From Sysuimicrobium calidum (GTDB taxonomy: Bacteria > Sysuimicrobiota > Sysuimicrobiia > Sysuimicrobiales > Sysuimicrobiaceae), in contig JAVKHN010000017.1 in the NCBI GenBank assembly GCA_031459935.1, positions 1 to 39,084 on the forward strand: a stretch of DNA of 39,084 nucleotides, given 5' to 3'. Each line of letters starts with the position of its first letter. Position 1 is the first letter of the stretch. Of the stretch, positions 1 to 8,380 are shown one piece after another. The translations under genes were made by a program, and so were the position numbers. A model generated the notes under the pieces. That model searched no databases. It saw only the letters and a program-made list of their open reading frames with translations, and was not told the DNA's origin.

Positions 1-550
1 TCAATCCACAAACCGCGCCCCGGTCCAAAAATGCTGCCTGAGGTACCCTATGGCCCGTTCCACCCGACCCTTGGTCTGGGCCCGGTACGGCCGGCAGCTG
101 CGGGGCACAAACCCGGCCAGCAGGGCGAAGTCCAGCAGCCTGGGGTGGTACTCCACCGTCTCGCCCTGCCGACGCAGCACCACGGTCTTCATGCTGTCGT
201 AGAGGATCGTCTTGGGGACCCCGCCCAGGGCGGTGAAGGCGCGCAGGTGACAGCCTGGCAGCGTGCTCAGGTCCTGCTGCTCCATGAACTCTACGCACGT
301 TGAGCCCGCGAGTAGCTGAGCACCATCACAAAGCCGTACAGCTTCCGCCGCCGGCTGGGAGCATCGGTGTAAGCGAACTCACCCCAGTCCACCTGGGCCT
401 GCTCCTCCGACTGCGGCTCGAAGCGCACCACCGCCCGAGGGGTCCGAGCGGGGCGGTAGGGCCGCAGGTAGTCCTTCAGGATCGTCTTGCCGCCCGGATA
501 TCCCTGCGCCCGCAGCTCATGCAGGAGCTGCCTGAGCGTTGAGCACGCCC
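1..550 (-). pseudogene. IS21-family transposase (IstA) remnant, frameshifted and truncated
   Basis: The minus strand encodes the middle of an IS21-type IstA DDE transposase in two frames. The upstream part (about 550 down to 291) carries a RAQGYPGGKTILKDY stretch, typical of the region before the catalytic core, and QVDWGEF with the first catalytic Asp. The downstream part (285 to 1) carries GGVPKTILYDSMKTVV with the second Asp and the TKGRVERAIGYLR stretch with the third acidic residue. About one base is missing near 291-298, after LSYSRAQR, where the other frame resumes with CVEFMEQQD. The N-terminal HTH is absent and a stop follows RFVD at 1-3, so both ends are lost. No istB is visible. 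The fragment abuts a broken transporter gene at about 550. It cannot make an active transposase. Family call is confident. Confidence 0.8.
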
Positions 551-559
551 TCCGCTCAG

Positions 560-1020
560 GCGCTGCCGGAGGAGCTACTGGCCAGAGCGGCTTCCCTGAC
601 GGCAAGGATTTAACTGAAGTCGAGCTCCTCTACCGCAGTGACTTTCCGTGGCGTCGTACTCTCGCCGAGACGATCAGGACGCGGTTGGATGCAATCAACG
701 TGCGGGTCAAGCCTGTCGGGCTTCCGACACGCGCAGCATTTTTCAATCGCGTCGTACTCGGGCCTGGTCGCGTGGGTCAGTTTCAGGCCGCGATCTTCGC
801 ATGGGGCGCTGATGACCCGAAAGACGATCTTGTCAGCCGGATCTTTTTTACAGGGGGGTCCACAGAATGGTTATGGCTATCGGAATGCGGACGTGACGAG
901 CCTAACCGCCGACATCACGAAAGAGACGGATGAGGGAAGACGTCTCGCGATGCTACGAGAGGTCGAGAAAATCGCCCTGACGGACGCCGTGGTCATTCCT
1001 CGTCTTATCTTATTGGTCAG
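560..1020 (+). pseudogene. Oligopeptide/dipeptide ABC transporter substrate-binding protein, C-terminal remnant
   Basis: This is a broken piece of a family-5 extracellular solute-binding protein (DppA/OppA type). The recognisable parts are GFPDGKDLTEVELLYRS and the AETIRTRLDAINVRV helix, then in the next frame NGYGYRNADVTSLTADI and the final LREVEKIALTDAVVIPRL. Family members end with this pattern of an asparagine/tyrosine loop, a helix and a VIPL strand. At least two frameshifts are needed to read it: one near 587 (an ELLARA stretch precedes in another frame) and one at a run of six G near 862-867. The N-terminal three quarters, signal peptide and lipobox are absent. The left edge meets the IS21 remnant, which suggests that insertion or recombination there truncated the gene. 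Confidence 0.65.
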
Positions 1021-1599
1021 TTCCACGGTAGGCTGCCCCAGAACATGCCGCGTCTGCTTGCGCCGGTAGAAGGCACCCAGGGGCAGAGTCGTGACGCGCG
1101 AGGTTGTAGGCGGCCCCGACCAAGGCGGTATTGGAGCAGCCTGCGGATGCTGCGGACCGCGATGGGGTCGCCCGCACCTTGGACACCGTTTGGCTGGGCC
1201 GGCCGCCCCCCTGCGGCCCTGCAGTGGACGCCGCCCACCCTGCTTACCGAACCGGTTCGCAGACGGCGCCGCTACCCCTCGCTCCCCTGGAGGGCTTGCA
1301 CTTCGATCATGCGGACAAGATCCAACCGGCTGAAATGGGTCAAAACCGGGCCGGCCTTGAGAGTTCCGCCTGTATCCTAAGAGGTCGGGTGCTTTTTGGC
1401 CATGTCAGGTACGGCCCGCTAGGCCACGGGCCCGTCGGTTCCGCCGCGCGACCTGCCGGAAGAAGACTGCCGGGGTCGCCCAGCGGCCGGCAGGCCGGGA
1501 CACCTCCATGCCGCCGGGCGCTCGTGGCTGCTTCCTCTCGCTGGTTCTCATGCCCAAGTTCCCCCTGTTCCACCGGATAGGGTGTTGGCCAGCACCACC
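1021..1599. other. Stretch with no recognisable gene
   Basis: I see no supported coding region here. Several open frames exist on both strands, but their translations are rich in Pro, Arg, Gly and Ala and match no family I recognise. They look like frame noise of GC-rich DNA. The stretch lies between the oligopeptide-binding-protein remnant and the point (about 1635) where homology to the copper ATPase stops, so decayed mobile-element sequence is a reasonable guess. No clear terminal inverted repeat was found by eye. Confidence 0.4.
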
Positions 1600-3055
1600 A
1601 CCTTGCCGCGCAGCATCCCCATCTGGCAGAGGACGCTGGCGGTCTGCAGGGCCTCCCCGTTGCGGACGAGCACCCCGTGCTCGGCGGCATTGCCCAGCCC
1701 CGCCACCAGCGACATCGGCACCGCCATGCCCACCGCGCAGGAGCAAGCGATGATCAGCACCGTCACCGCAGTCACCACCGCGTAGGCTACGGCCGGGCTG
1801 GGGCCGAATTTGAGCCAAGCTAGGAAGGTCAGGACGGCGATGATCATCACCGCAGGGACTAAGTAGCTCGAGACCACGTCCGCCAGCCGGGCGATGGGGG
1901 CCTTGGAGCCCATCGCCTCCTGCACCATCTTGACGATCTGGGCCAGCGCGGTGTCCTTGCCCACCTTGGTGGCCCTGAACTTGAAGCTCCCGGTGGTGTT
2001 GACCATGCCTCCGATCACCCCGTCTCCGGGCTGCTTATCTACTGGCAGGCTCTCGCCGGTGACCATGCTCTCGTCGACCGCGGACTGCCCCTCGACAATC
2101 ACCCCGTCCACCGGGATCTTCTCGCCGGGGCGCACCACCACGACGTCGCCCACCTCGGCCTCCTCGACCGGGATCTCCAGTTCGCGCCCCTCGCGCAGCA
2201 CCCGGGCGGTCCTGGCCTGCAGGCCGATCAGCTTCTTGATGGCCTGGCTGGTCTGGCCCTTGGCTCGCACCTCCAGGGCCTGCTCCAGCACCACCAGCGC
2301 CGTCACCACCGCGGTCACGTCGTAGAAGGGCTCGGCGGTGCCCGCGGGAAAGAGCTCCGGGAAACTCAGCGCCGCCGTGGAGTAAAGCCAGGCCGTGCCG
2401 GTGCCCAGGGCGATGAGGGTGTTCATATCGGCGGTGTGGCGACGGAAGGCTGAGGCGGCCCCGGTGAAGAACTGCCGTCCGGAGTAGAACATCACCGGCA
2501 GGGTCATCAGCCCCGACAGCGCCCACAACAGCCTGACGACCTCCTCGGAGATCGCTGGGGAGAACAGGTAGGGGGTATAGAGCCAGCTGATCCTGGGATA
2601 GGCCACGAGCACGGTGGGGATCGAAACCAAGGCCGCGAACCAGAACCTGGCCATCAGGCTCCTGTACTCCCGGGCGTGGGCCTCGGCTTCCTGGTCGGGG
2701 GCCTGAGGCTATCGATGGGGTGGGCGGTCTGATAGCCGACAGATTCCACCGCGGCCTGGATCGCTCTGAATTCGGCGGTGCCTGGAACGTACTTGACCGT
2801 GGCCACTCCGGTAGCGGGGTTGACGTTGGCTTCCAGTACCCCGGGTATGGCCTTAAGGGCGTCTTCAATGCGGGCTACGCAGCTCGCACAGTACATCCCG
2901 GCGATGTGGACCCGGAGCTCGGCCCGGCCCACCGAGTAGCCCACGCGTTCTACGGCCTCGACCACACCGGCCACGCTGACGGTGCCGGGATCATAGACGA
3001 GATGCGCTTCTTTGCGGGCCAGGTTGACCTGCACAACTTGAACGCCTGCAAGGTG
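1600..3055 (-). pseudogene. Copper-type P1B ATPase (CopA) remnant, truncated at both ends and frameshifted
   Basis: Intact relatives export Cu+ across the membrane using ATP. The fragment begins inside a first HMA domain (VNLARKEAHLVYDPG; its CxxC half is missing). It continues with a second HMA domain holding MYCASC, then the transmembrane and actuator region with VTGESLPV (the TGE dephosphorylation loop). The metal-binding helix reads IIACSCAVGMA where CPC is usual. Homology stops at about 1635 after GEALQTAS, just before the DKTGT phosphorylation site, so phosphorylation, nucleotide-binding and hinge domains are gone. A frameshift near 2700 separates the HMA part from MARFWFAAL; the correct frame upstream reads AHAREYRSLMARFWF. 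It cannot pump. The CSC change may be decay or may have preceded truncation. Confidence 0.8.
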
Positions 3056-3216
3056 TAAACCTTGGCCAGCAGCTCCGGGGCGTTCAGCCGCCGGAACCTC
3101 GTCTGGGCCACCATCAGCATCTTCCAGATCACCGCCGCGGCCCGCTCCACCCTCTTGAACCGCTTGGCTACGTCCGCAGCCGCAGCGCGGCAGAGGGGAA
3201 TTCCATCACGTTGGTA
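3056..3216 (-). pseudogene. Possible transposase C-terminal tail
   Basis: The minus frame contains AKRFKRVERAAAVIWKMLMV followed by RFRRLNAPELLAKVY. This resembles the basic helical tail seen at the C-terminus of some bacterial transposases, but I cannot name the family. It joins directly to the truncated copper-ATPase HMA domain at about 3055, so it may mark the insertion that removed the ATPase N-terminus. Upstream of 3216 the frame gives no recognisable sequence. Low confidence. Confidence 0.3.
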
Positions 3217-3602
3217 GTTGGCCGCCCCTGCGACAGACCCGGATGCGCTGCGAGCGCGAATCCGTTGGTGTCGTGTTGCCCGCCGGGTTCCCAACTCGAA
3301 AGGGGGAACGGATGCAGGTTGCTGCGGATGCTCCCCACGGGCGAAGTGTACCGAGCAACCCGGCCCGCGCTGGTGGGGCAGAAGCGACGGCAGATGGGGG
3401 AGTGGCTGGAGGCTACCCCGACTGGGAAGCTGTGCTCCGGGAGCCGCGGCCCAGCGAGGAAGCCCGCCGGAGGCGATGCACGCGCACGACGTGACTTCGA
3501 TCACAGGCGGGCTAGCCGTGTGCACTTAACTCCGCGCCGCTCCGCGGATCCTCGGCAGAAACCCCAGATGGCTGGAACCCGTACCAGACGGACTTCAGAG
3601 GC
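3217..3602. other. Stretch with no recognisable gene
   Basis: About 385 bases lie between the pseudogene block and tRNA-Gln. A plus-strand open frame at 3243-3494 has low-complexity Arg/Ala/Gly-rich content with no family resemblance. A GC-rich palindromic patch (around 3530-3550) lies downstream of the tRNA but lacks a T tract, so I do not call it a terminator. Confidence 0.4.
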
Positions 3603-3676
3603 TGGCTGGGGGAGGAGGATTCGAACCTCCACTAACGGGTCCAGAGCCCGTTGTCCTACCGTTAGACGATCCCCCA
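3603..3676 (-). tRNA. tRNA-Gln (anticodon CUG)
   Basis: Read on the minus strand, the 74 nt fold into a standard cloverleaf. The acceptor stem is TGGGGGA with TCCCCCA. The anticodon arm is ACGGG and CCCGT around the loop CTCTGGA, so positions 34-36 are CTG and read codon CAG. The T arm contains GGTTCGAATCC. The discriminator is G and the CCA end is encoded at 3603-3605. It lies 57 bp downstream of gltX on the same strand and may be co-transcribed with it. That placement is notable because many bacteria without GlnRS form Gln-tRNA through a non-discriminating GluRS plus GatCAB. Confidence 0.95.
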
Positions 3677-3733
3677 CCGGCCGCTCCTCATTATTCCCGA
3701 ACTCCGCCTTCTCTGTCAAACGCCTCCGGCCCG

Positions 3734-5251
3734 CTACGCTACTCCCGCCAGGGATCGGGCCTCCTCCAGTCGCCGCAGCACCCGCTCCTTTCCCAGGACC
3801 TCCATGAGCTCAAACAGCCCGGGGCCCACCGTCCGCCCGGTGAGGGCTACCCGGATCGGGTGCACCACCGTCCGTATTCCGAGCCCTGAAGATTCCGCAA
3901 ACGCCCGGAGGACTTGCTCGATGCGGTCCGCGTGGAAGGGTTCCAGGGGTTCCAGGGCCGCCCGCACCTCGTCCAGGAGCTCGGAGGCACCCGCGAGATA
4001 CCTGGCCACCGCCTGGGGGTCGTAGCGGGGCCGCTCCAGGAAGAAGAAGTCCGCATAGAGCAGCAGGTCTGACCCCACCTTCAGCCGGTCGCCCAGGATT
4101 CCGATCACCCGCCGCACCAGGCTCCGTTCCGCCTCCGCCACGGGTTCTTTCAGCAGTCCCTGCCGGACCAGGTAGGCGGTAGCTAGCTCCACGAGCCGGT
4201 CAGGGTCGGATTCCCGCAGCTGGCGCAGGTACTCCCCGTTCATCCACACGAGCTTCTGCCGGTCGAACACGGGGCTTGCACCCTTGAGTTCCCCGATGTC
4301 GAACCGCTCGATGAGCTCCTCCGTGCGGAACAGCTCCCGGCCGTCCTCCGGATACCAGGCCAGGAGCGCAAAGAAGTTTCGCAGGGCCTCCGGCAGGAAG
4401 AGCTCGTCCCGGTACTCCCGGAGGGCGGTGTCCCCGTGTCGCTTGCTGAGCTTCTTCCGGTCCGGTCCCAGGAGGACCGGGAGGTGGGCAAAGGTGGGGG
4501 GCCTCCAGCCCAGGGCGTGGTACATCAGGAGCTGACGGGGGGTATTCCCCAGGTGTTCCACGCCCCGCAGGACGTGGGTGATGTCCATGGTGTGGTCGTC
4601 CACCACGTTCGCGAAGTTATACAGCGGGGTGCCGTCTGAACGCACGATGAGAAAGTCGTCCAGCTCCGCAAGGTCGAACAAGACCTTCCCTCGGATGAGA
4701 TCCTGGACGACCACCATCCTCCGACCCTCCCGTTCCTGCAGCCACTCCGTGTCTCCGAAGGAGGGATTTCGGAACCGTTCCACGTGAAACCGCAGCGCCG
4801 GCCGACGACCCTCCGCCAGCAGCTTCGCGCGTTCCGCATCATCCAAGTTCCTGCACCGGCCGGAGTATCGGGGAGGCCGGTGCTCTGCCTCCGCCCGCTT
4901 TCGTTCCGCCAGAAGCTCCTCGGGGGTGCAGTAGCACGGGTAGGCGACCCCCCGGCGCAGGAACTCCTCCGCATAGCGGGCGTAGATCTCCCTCCGTTCC
5001 GTCTGGCGGTAGGGTCCGTAGGGGCCGCCCACGTCCGGGCCCTCGTCCCAGTCGATTCCCAGCCACCGCAGATCCTCGCAGATGGCCTGCTCGTACTCCA
5101 CCGTGGATCGGGAGCGGTCCGTGTCCTCGATGCGGAGGACGAAGGTGCCTCCGTGGTGGCGACTAAACAGCCAGTTGAAGAAGGCGTTCCAGGCTCCCCC
5201 CACGTGCAGGAACCCCGTGGGACTCGGCGCATACCGCGTCCGAACGCTCAT
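3734..5251 (-). CDS. gltX: Glutamyl-tRNA synthetase
   Basis: A 505-residue class I aminoacyl-tRNA synthetase that attaches glutamate to tRNA-Glu in the cytoplasm, and in many bacteria also mischarges tRNA-Gln. The N-terminal Rossmann fold starts YAPSPTGFLHVGGAWNAFFN, with the HIGH-type signature at about residues 16-19. KKLSKRHGD near residue 250 is the KMSKS-type loop. The C-terminal third is the helical anticodon-binding cage. Length is normal for the family. The ATG is preceded closely by a strong GGGAGGAGG ribosome site. It sits 23 bp after the PRPP-synthase-like gene and just before tRNA-Gln, so it probably belongs to the same transcript. Whether it discriminates between tRNA-Glu and tRNA-Gln cannot be settled from this window alone. 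Confidence 0.96.
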   Translation of the reverse strand: MSVRTRYAPSPTGFLHVGGAWNAFFNWLFSRHHGGTFVLRIEDTDRSRSTVEYEQAICEDLRWLGIDWDEGPDVGGPYGPYRQTERREIYARYAEEFLRRGVAYPCYCTPEELLAERKRAEAEHRPPRYSGRCRNLDDAERAKLLAEGRRPALRFHVERFRNPSFGDTEWLQEREGRRMVVVQDLIRGKVLFDLAELDDFLIVRSDGTPLYNFANVVDDHTMDITHVLRGVEHLGNTPRQLLMYHALGWRPPTFAHLPVLLGPDRKKLSKRHGDTALREYRDELFLPEALRNFFALLAWYPEDGRELFRTEELIERFDIGELKGASPVFDRQKLVWMNGEYLRQLRESDPDRLVELATAYLVRQGLLKEPVAEAERSLVRRVIGILGDRLKVGSDLLLYADFFFLERPRYDPQAVARYLAGASELLDEVRAALEPLEPFHADRIEQVLRAFAESSGLGIRTVVHPIRVALTGRTVGPGLFELMEVLGKERVLRRLEEARSLAGVA

Positions 5252-5274
5252 CTCCTCCTCCCGGGACAGACGGA

Positions 5275-6216
5275 TTACGTGAACAGGGCGCTCACGGACT
5301 GATCCGCGTGGATGCGGCGGATGGCCTCCGCCAGCAGCGGCGCTGCGGAGAGCACCGTGATGTTGGACTGCTGTTTCTCCTCGCCCACCGGGATGGTGTT
5401 CGTCACCAGCAGCTCGCGGATCTCCGGGCGGGCGAGCCGCTCAAGGGCCCCCGGAGCCAGGACGGGATGCGTGGCGCACACGTACACCTCCGGTCGCGCT
5501 CCTGCCCGCAGCAGCGCCTCCACCGCCACCTCCACCGTCTCCGCGGTGGCGATCATCCGGTCGATGAGGATGGGCGTGCGTCCCTCCACCTCCCCCACCA
5601 GCTGCACCGGGGTTTTGCCGCCCTCGGCCCTGCGCTGGAACACCACCGCGAGCGGCAGGCCCAGGCGATCCGCGAGGCGCTTGGCCTGCTTTACCGCACC
5701 GTCGTCCGGTGCCACCACCACACCATCCGGGATCTGCCGTTGCCGGAGGGCCTCTGCAAAGAGGGGCAGGGCCCGCAGGTGGTCCACGGGGACGGTGAAG
5801 AAGCCCTCGATCTGGTCCGCATCCAGGTCCATGGTGAGCACCCGGTGGATCCCCGCCACCGTGAGCAGATCGGCCACCAGGCGCGCGGAGATGGGCTCCC
5901 GGGGCGCGGACTTCCGGTCCTGCCGCGCGTACGCATAATACGGGATCACCGCGGTGATCCGGCCCGCGCTGGCCCGGCGGAGCGCATCGATCATAATCAG
6001 GAGCTCCATCAGGTTCTCGTTCACGGGGTGGCACAGGGGCTGGACCACGAAAGCATCCACCCCTCGGGCGTTCTCCTCGTATCGCACGTAGATCTCCCCA
6101 TCCGCGAACCGCCGGATGTAGATCCTACCGAGGGGGATTTCCAGATAGTCCACGATCTCCTGTGCCAGACCAGGGTTCGCGGTTCCGGAGAAGACCTTCA
6201 GGGGTCCGTAATCCAT
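5275..6216 (-). CDS. prs: Ribose-phosphate pyrophosphokinase homologue with altered active-site residues
   Basis: Canonical members make PRPP from ribose-5-phosphate and ATP for nucleotide, His and Trp synthesis. The ATP side is well kept: RRFADGEIYVRYEE (about 35-48), NENLMELLIMIDALRRASAG and YARQDRKSAPREPIS (97-110, including the flexible-loop Lys). The ribose-phosphate side is not. The catalytic DLHA motif reads DLDA (Asp132 for His). PDHGG reads PDDGA (171-174). The DDxIDTAGT loop reads DRMIATAET (219-227), losing two acidic residues and the Gly. CATHPVL is retained. I chose ATG at 6216, giving 313 residues with normal N-terminal spacing to LKVF; a GTG at 6234 adds six residues. It follows spoVS closely. 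It is clearly in the PRS family, but may be a paralogue with reduced or changed activity. Confidence 0.85.
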   Translation of the reverse strand: MDYGPLKVFSGTANPGLAQEIVDYLEIPLGRIYIRRFADGEIYVRYEENARGVDAFVVQPLCHPVNENLMELLIMIDALRRASAGRITAVIPYYAYARQDRKSAPREPISARLVADLLTVAGIHRVLTMDLDADQIEGFFTVPVDHLRALPLFAEALRQRQIPDGVVVAPDDGAVKQAKRLADRLGLPLAVVFQRRAEGGKTPVQLVGEVEGRTPILIDRMIATAETVEVAVEALLRAGARPEVYVCATHPVLAPGALERLARPEIRELLVTNTIPVGEEKQQSNITVLSAAPLLAEAIRRIHADQSVSALFT

Positions 6217-6246
6217 CCCCGATGATCCTACCACGCCGCGACAGCT

Positions 6247-6549
6247 CTACGCACGGTCCGCGGGGGGCGCGCCCGCTCGCCCCGACCGCCGTGCCTCCAC
6301 CAGGAACCGGATGGCGGTCCGCTCCTCCCCGTTGATGAGGACCTTGGTGAAGGCGGGGACCACCACGATCTCCAACCCGTTGGGTGCCACGAACCCACGT
6401 GCGATGGCAATGGCCTTCACCGCCTGGTTCACGGCACCGGCCCCGATCGCCTGCAGCTCCACGGATCCGTGCTCCCGCAGGATTGCCGCGATGGCGCCGG
6501 CCACCGCCTTCGGGTTTGATTCCGCAGAGACCTTGAGTACCTCCGGCAC
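6247..6549 (-). CDS. spoVS: Stage V sporulation protein S (SpoVS family)
   Basis: A small Alba-like protein of 100 residues. The conserved body begins VPEVLKVSAESNPKAVAGAI and continues through ELQAIGAGAVNQAVKAIAIA and INGEERTAIRFLVEA, covering the usual 86-residue family length almost fully. A charged tail, RRSGRAGAPPADRA, extends beyond it. In Bacillus, SpoVS acts in late sporulation, but the family also occurs in non-spore-formers such as Thermus, so this gene alone does not prove sporulation. GTG at 6549 is chosen because a GGGGGTGA ribosome site lies just upstream and it starts 4 bp after the tagA stop; the open frame further upstream is not SpoVS-like. Its position between tagA and the prs homologue implies co-transcription. 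Confidence 0.92.
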   Translation of the reverse strand: MPEVLKVSAESNPKAVAGAIAAILREHGSVELQAIGAGAVNQAVKAIAIARGFVAPNGLEIVVVPAFTKVLINGEERTAIRFLVEARRSGRAGAPPADRA

Positions 6550-6553
6550 CGAT

Positions 6554-7324
6554 TCACCCCCGCGTGCCATGTCGCATGTTTGTATTCCGCCTTTCCCCTG
6601 CCTTCTCCTCTCCCGCCCGAAGGACCGCCCGCACGAAGCGCACCAGGGCGAGCTGGCGGCGCCACCGACGGGGTTCCCGCAGGAGACGGTACAGCCACTC
6701 CAGGCGCATCCGCTGCACAAAACCCGGTGCCCGGCGAACCCGGCCCGCGAGCACGTCCAGACTTCCACCCACCCCCATGGCCAGTCTCACCCCGAGGTCG
6801 GGAAGACGGCGGCTCAACCACTTCTCCTGGCGGGGCATCCCCATCCCCACGAACAGCAGATCCGCGCGGGCGCCCGCGATCCGTTCGACGACCGGTTCGT
6901 CCTCTGCGAAGTACCCGTGGTGGGTGCCCGCGATCCGCAGGCCGGGATAGCGCCGGAGCAGGGTGCGGGCCGCCTGCTCCGCCACCCCTTCCGCTCCGCC
7001 CAGCAGGAATATCCTCAACCCTGCGCGCGCCGCATGGGCACACAGGGCCTCCATGAGCTCGATGCCGGGGACCCGCATGGGCAGAGGCCGCCGAAGCCGC
7101 CGGGAAGCCCAGACCACGCCGATCCCGTCTGCGACCACGAGATCCGCCCTTCGGAGCACCTCCGCGAACTCCGGGTCATCCTGTGCCCGTACCACCGCCT
7201 CGGGATTGGCGGTGACCACCAGGTGCGGCCGCTCGTCGGCCACCATGCGGATGCACGCCTCCACCGCACCCCTCAGGTCCACGGGATCGAAGGGAACCCC
7301 CAGGATCCACACCCGTTTGTCCAT
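6554..7324 (-). CDS. tagA: WecB/TagA/CpsF-family glycosyltransferase
   Basis: A 256-residue GT26 glycosyltransferase that typically transfers an N-acetylhexosamine (ManNAc or ManNAcA) from UDP-sugar onto a lipid-linked GlcNAc. This is an early committed step for wall teichoic acids and other secondary wall polymers, at the inner membrane face. Seen here: VTANPEAVVRAQDD (about 38-51), DGIGVVWASR with the conserved Asp, GGAEGVAEQAARTLLRRYP, VGMGMPRQEKWL (the G-P-Q-E-W family signature) and the C-terminal RMRLEWLYRLLREPRRW, the membrane-binding appendage. The ATG follows csaB by 6 bp. Together with csaB and DUF5693 upstream it forms a wall-polymer module. Its exact sugar is not deducible. Confidence 0.92.
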   Translation of the reverse strand: MDKRVWILGVPFDPVDLRGAVEACIRMVADERPHLVVTANPEAVVRAQDDPEFAEVLRRADLVVADGIGVVWASRRLRRPLPMRVPGIELMEALCAHAARAGLRIFLLGGAEGVAEQAARTLLRRYPGLRIAGTHHGYFAEDEPVVERIAGARADLLFVGMGMPRQEKWLSRRLPDLGVRLAMGVGGSLDVLAGRVRRAPGFVQRMRLEWLYRLLREPRRWRRQLALVRFVRAVLRAGEEKAGERRNTNMRHGTRG

Positions 7325-7330
7325 CCGTCC

Positions 7331-8377
7331 CTAGAAGAGTACGCGGTCCACCAGGGCGGCGACCAGCCGGGCCGGTACCCGGGCCCGGGCCGAAAGGGAG
7401 GGAACGGACCGCCGCAGCTGCTCCACTCTGGTCTCCCGATCCCGCCACGCGCGCTCCACGGCCACCCCCAGGCCGCCGCGGGAGAGTTCCTCCAGGGAAA
7501 CCACCTCTACGCCGGGAAGCTGGTCTACCAGGGCCTGAACCTTTGGATCGTATGCGATGCCCACGGGAACGGCCCCCGCCAGGGCCGCGAAGAGGAGGGC
7601 ATGGAACCGCATGGCCACCACAAGACCCGCGCCGCAGAAGGCCCGCCAGGCCTCCCGGGGCGCGTGCACCACCACCAGCCCCTCCGCCCCCACCCGGCGG
7701 GCCAGGACTTCGTTCAGCCCCCGATCCACGCGCTCGTGGAAGCACACCACCCGGACCGGAATCCCCGCCTTCCCCCGAAGCTTCGCGATGGCCTCCACGA
7801 TGGGGTCCAGGGACACCCCCGGCCAGGGACGGAGGGAGACGCCGATCCACGGAGAGCCCTCCACGGGATCAGGAGCAGGCAACCCAAGCACCGGATCGCA
7901 GACCACCTCGATGGGGCCCCGCACACCGAGCTGCCTGAGGAGCCGGGCGGATGGAGCATCCCGCACCGTGAGGCACGCGGCGTGTCCCATGGCCCGCCGG
8001 GTCGCCCACCTGCTGAGACCCCGCCGGAGGGGGCCCAAGCCCTGCGCGTACACCACCAGGGGCCTGCGTTCCCTGCGGGCCAGCTCATGCAGCCAGGCGT
8101 AGTAGAGCGGACTCCGCCAGCTGGTGGCGTCCTGGAAGAGGCTGCCCCCGCCGCTCAGGACCACCGCGCTCTCCCGCATGGCCCGCCGCACCCTCCTCCC
8201 ATCCGTGCGCAGGATGCTCTCCGTGCCGTGCAGGGCGGCCGTGGCCTCCGGGTCTGCGGAGAGCACACAGAGCTGGAGGCCCGGAAGGACTTCCCCCAGA
8301 TGCTGGCGCATGGCCCACAGCACCGCCTCATCCCCCATGTTGCCGAAGCCATAGTAGCCCAGGACCACCGCCCGCAT
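7331..8377 (-). CDS. csaB: Polysaccharide pyruvyl transferase CsaB
   Basis: A 348-residue CsaB-type ketal pyruvyltransferase. Family members add pyruvate from phosphoenolpyruvate to a ManNAc of the peptidoglycan-linked secondary wall polymer, creating the ligand that SLH domains bind. The N-terminus LGYYGFGNMGDEAVLWAMRQ is the family signature; VVLSGGGSLFQDATSW (about 70-85) and the conserved central block with RPLVVYAQGLGPLRR follow. The C-terminal half carries the GT-B-like AMRFHALLFAALAGAVPVGI motif. Length is normal. Start ATG lies 3 bp after the DUF5693 gene. An SLH-domain protein is encoded at 18079-19932 in the same window, consistent with a working pyruvylation/SLH anchoring system. 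Confidence 0.94.
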   Translation of the reverse strand: MRAVVLGYYGFGNMGDEAVLWAMRQHLGEVLPGLQLCVLSADPEATAALHGTESILRTDGRRVRRAMRESAVVLSGGGSLFQDATSWRSPLYYAWLHELARRERRPLVVYAQGLGPLRRGLSRWATRRAMGHAACLTVRDAPSARLLRQLGVRGPIEVVCDPVLGLPAPDPVEGSPWIGVSLRPWPGVSLDPIVEAIAKLRGKAGIPVRVVCFHERVDRGLNEVLARRVGAEGLVVVHAPREAWRAFCGAGLVVAMRFHALLFAALAGAVPVGIAYDPKVQALVDQLPGVEVVSLEELSRGGLGVAVERAWRDRETRVEQLRRSVPSLSARARVPARLVAALVDRVLF

Positions 8378-8380
8378 GGG

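Noticed and set aside
3243..3494. An 83-codon plus-strand frame before tRNA-Gln
   Set aside because: Arg/Ala/Gly-rich, no ribosome site of note and no family resemblance.
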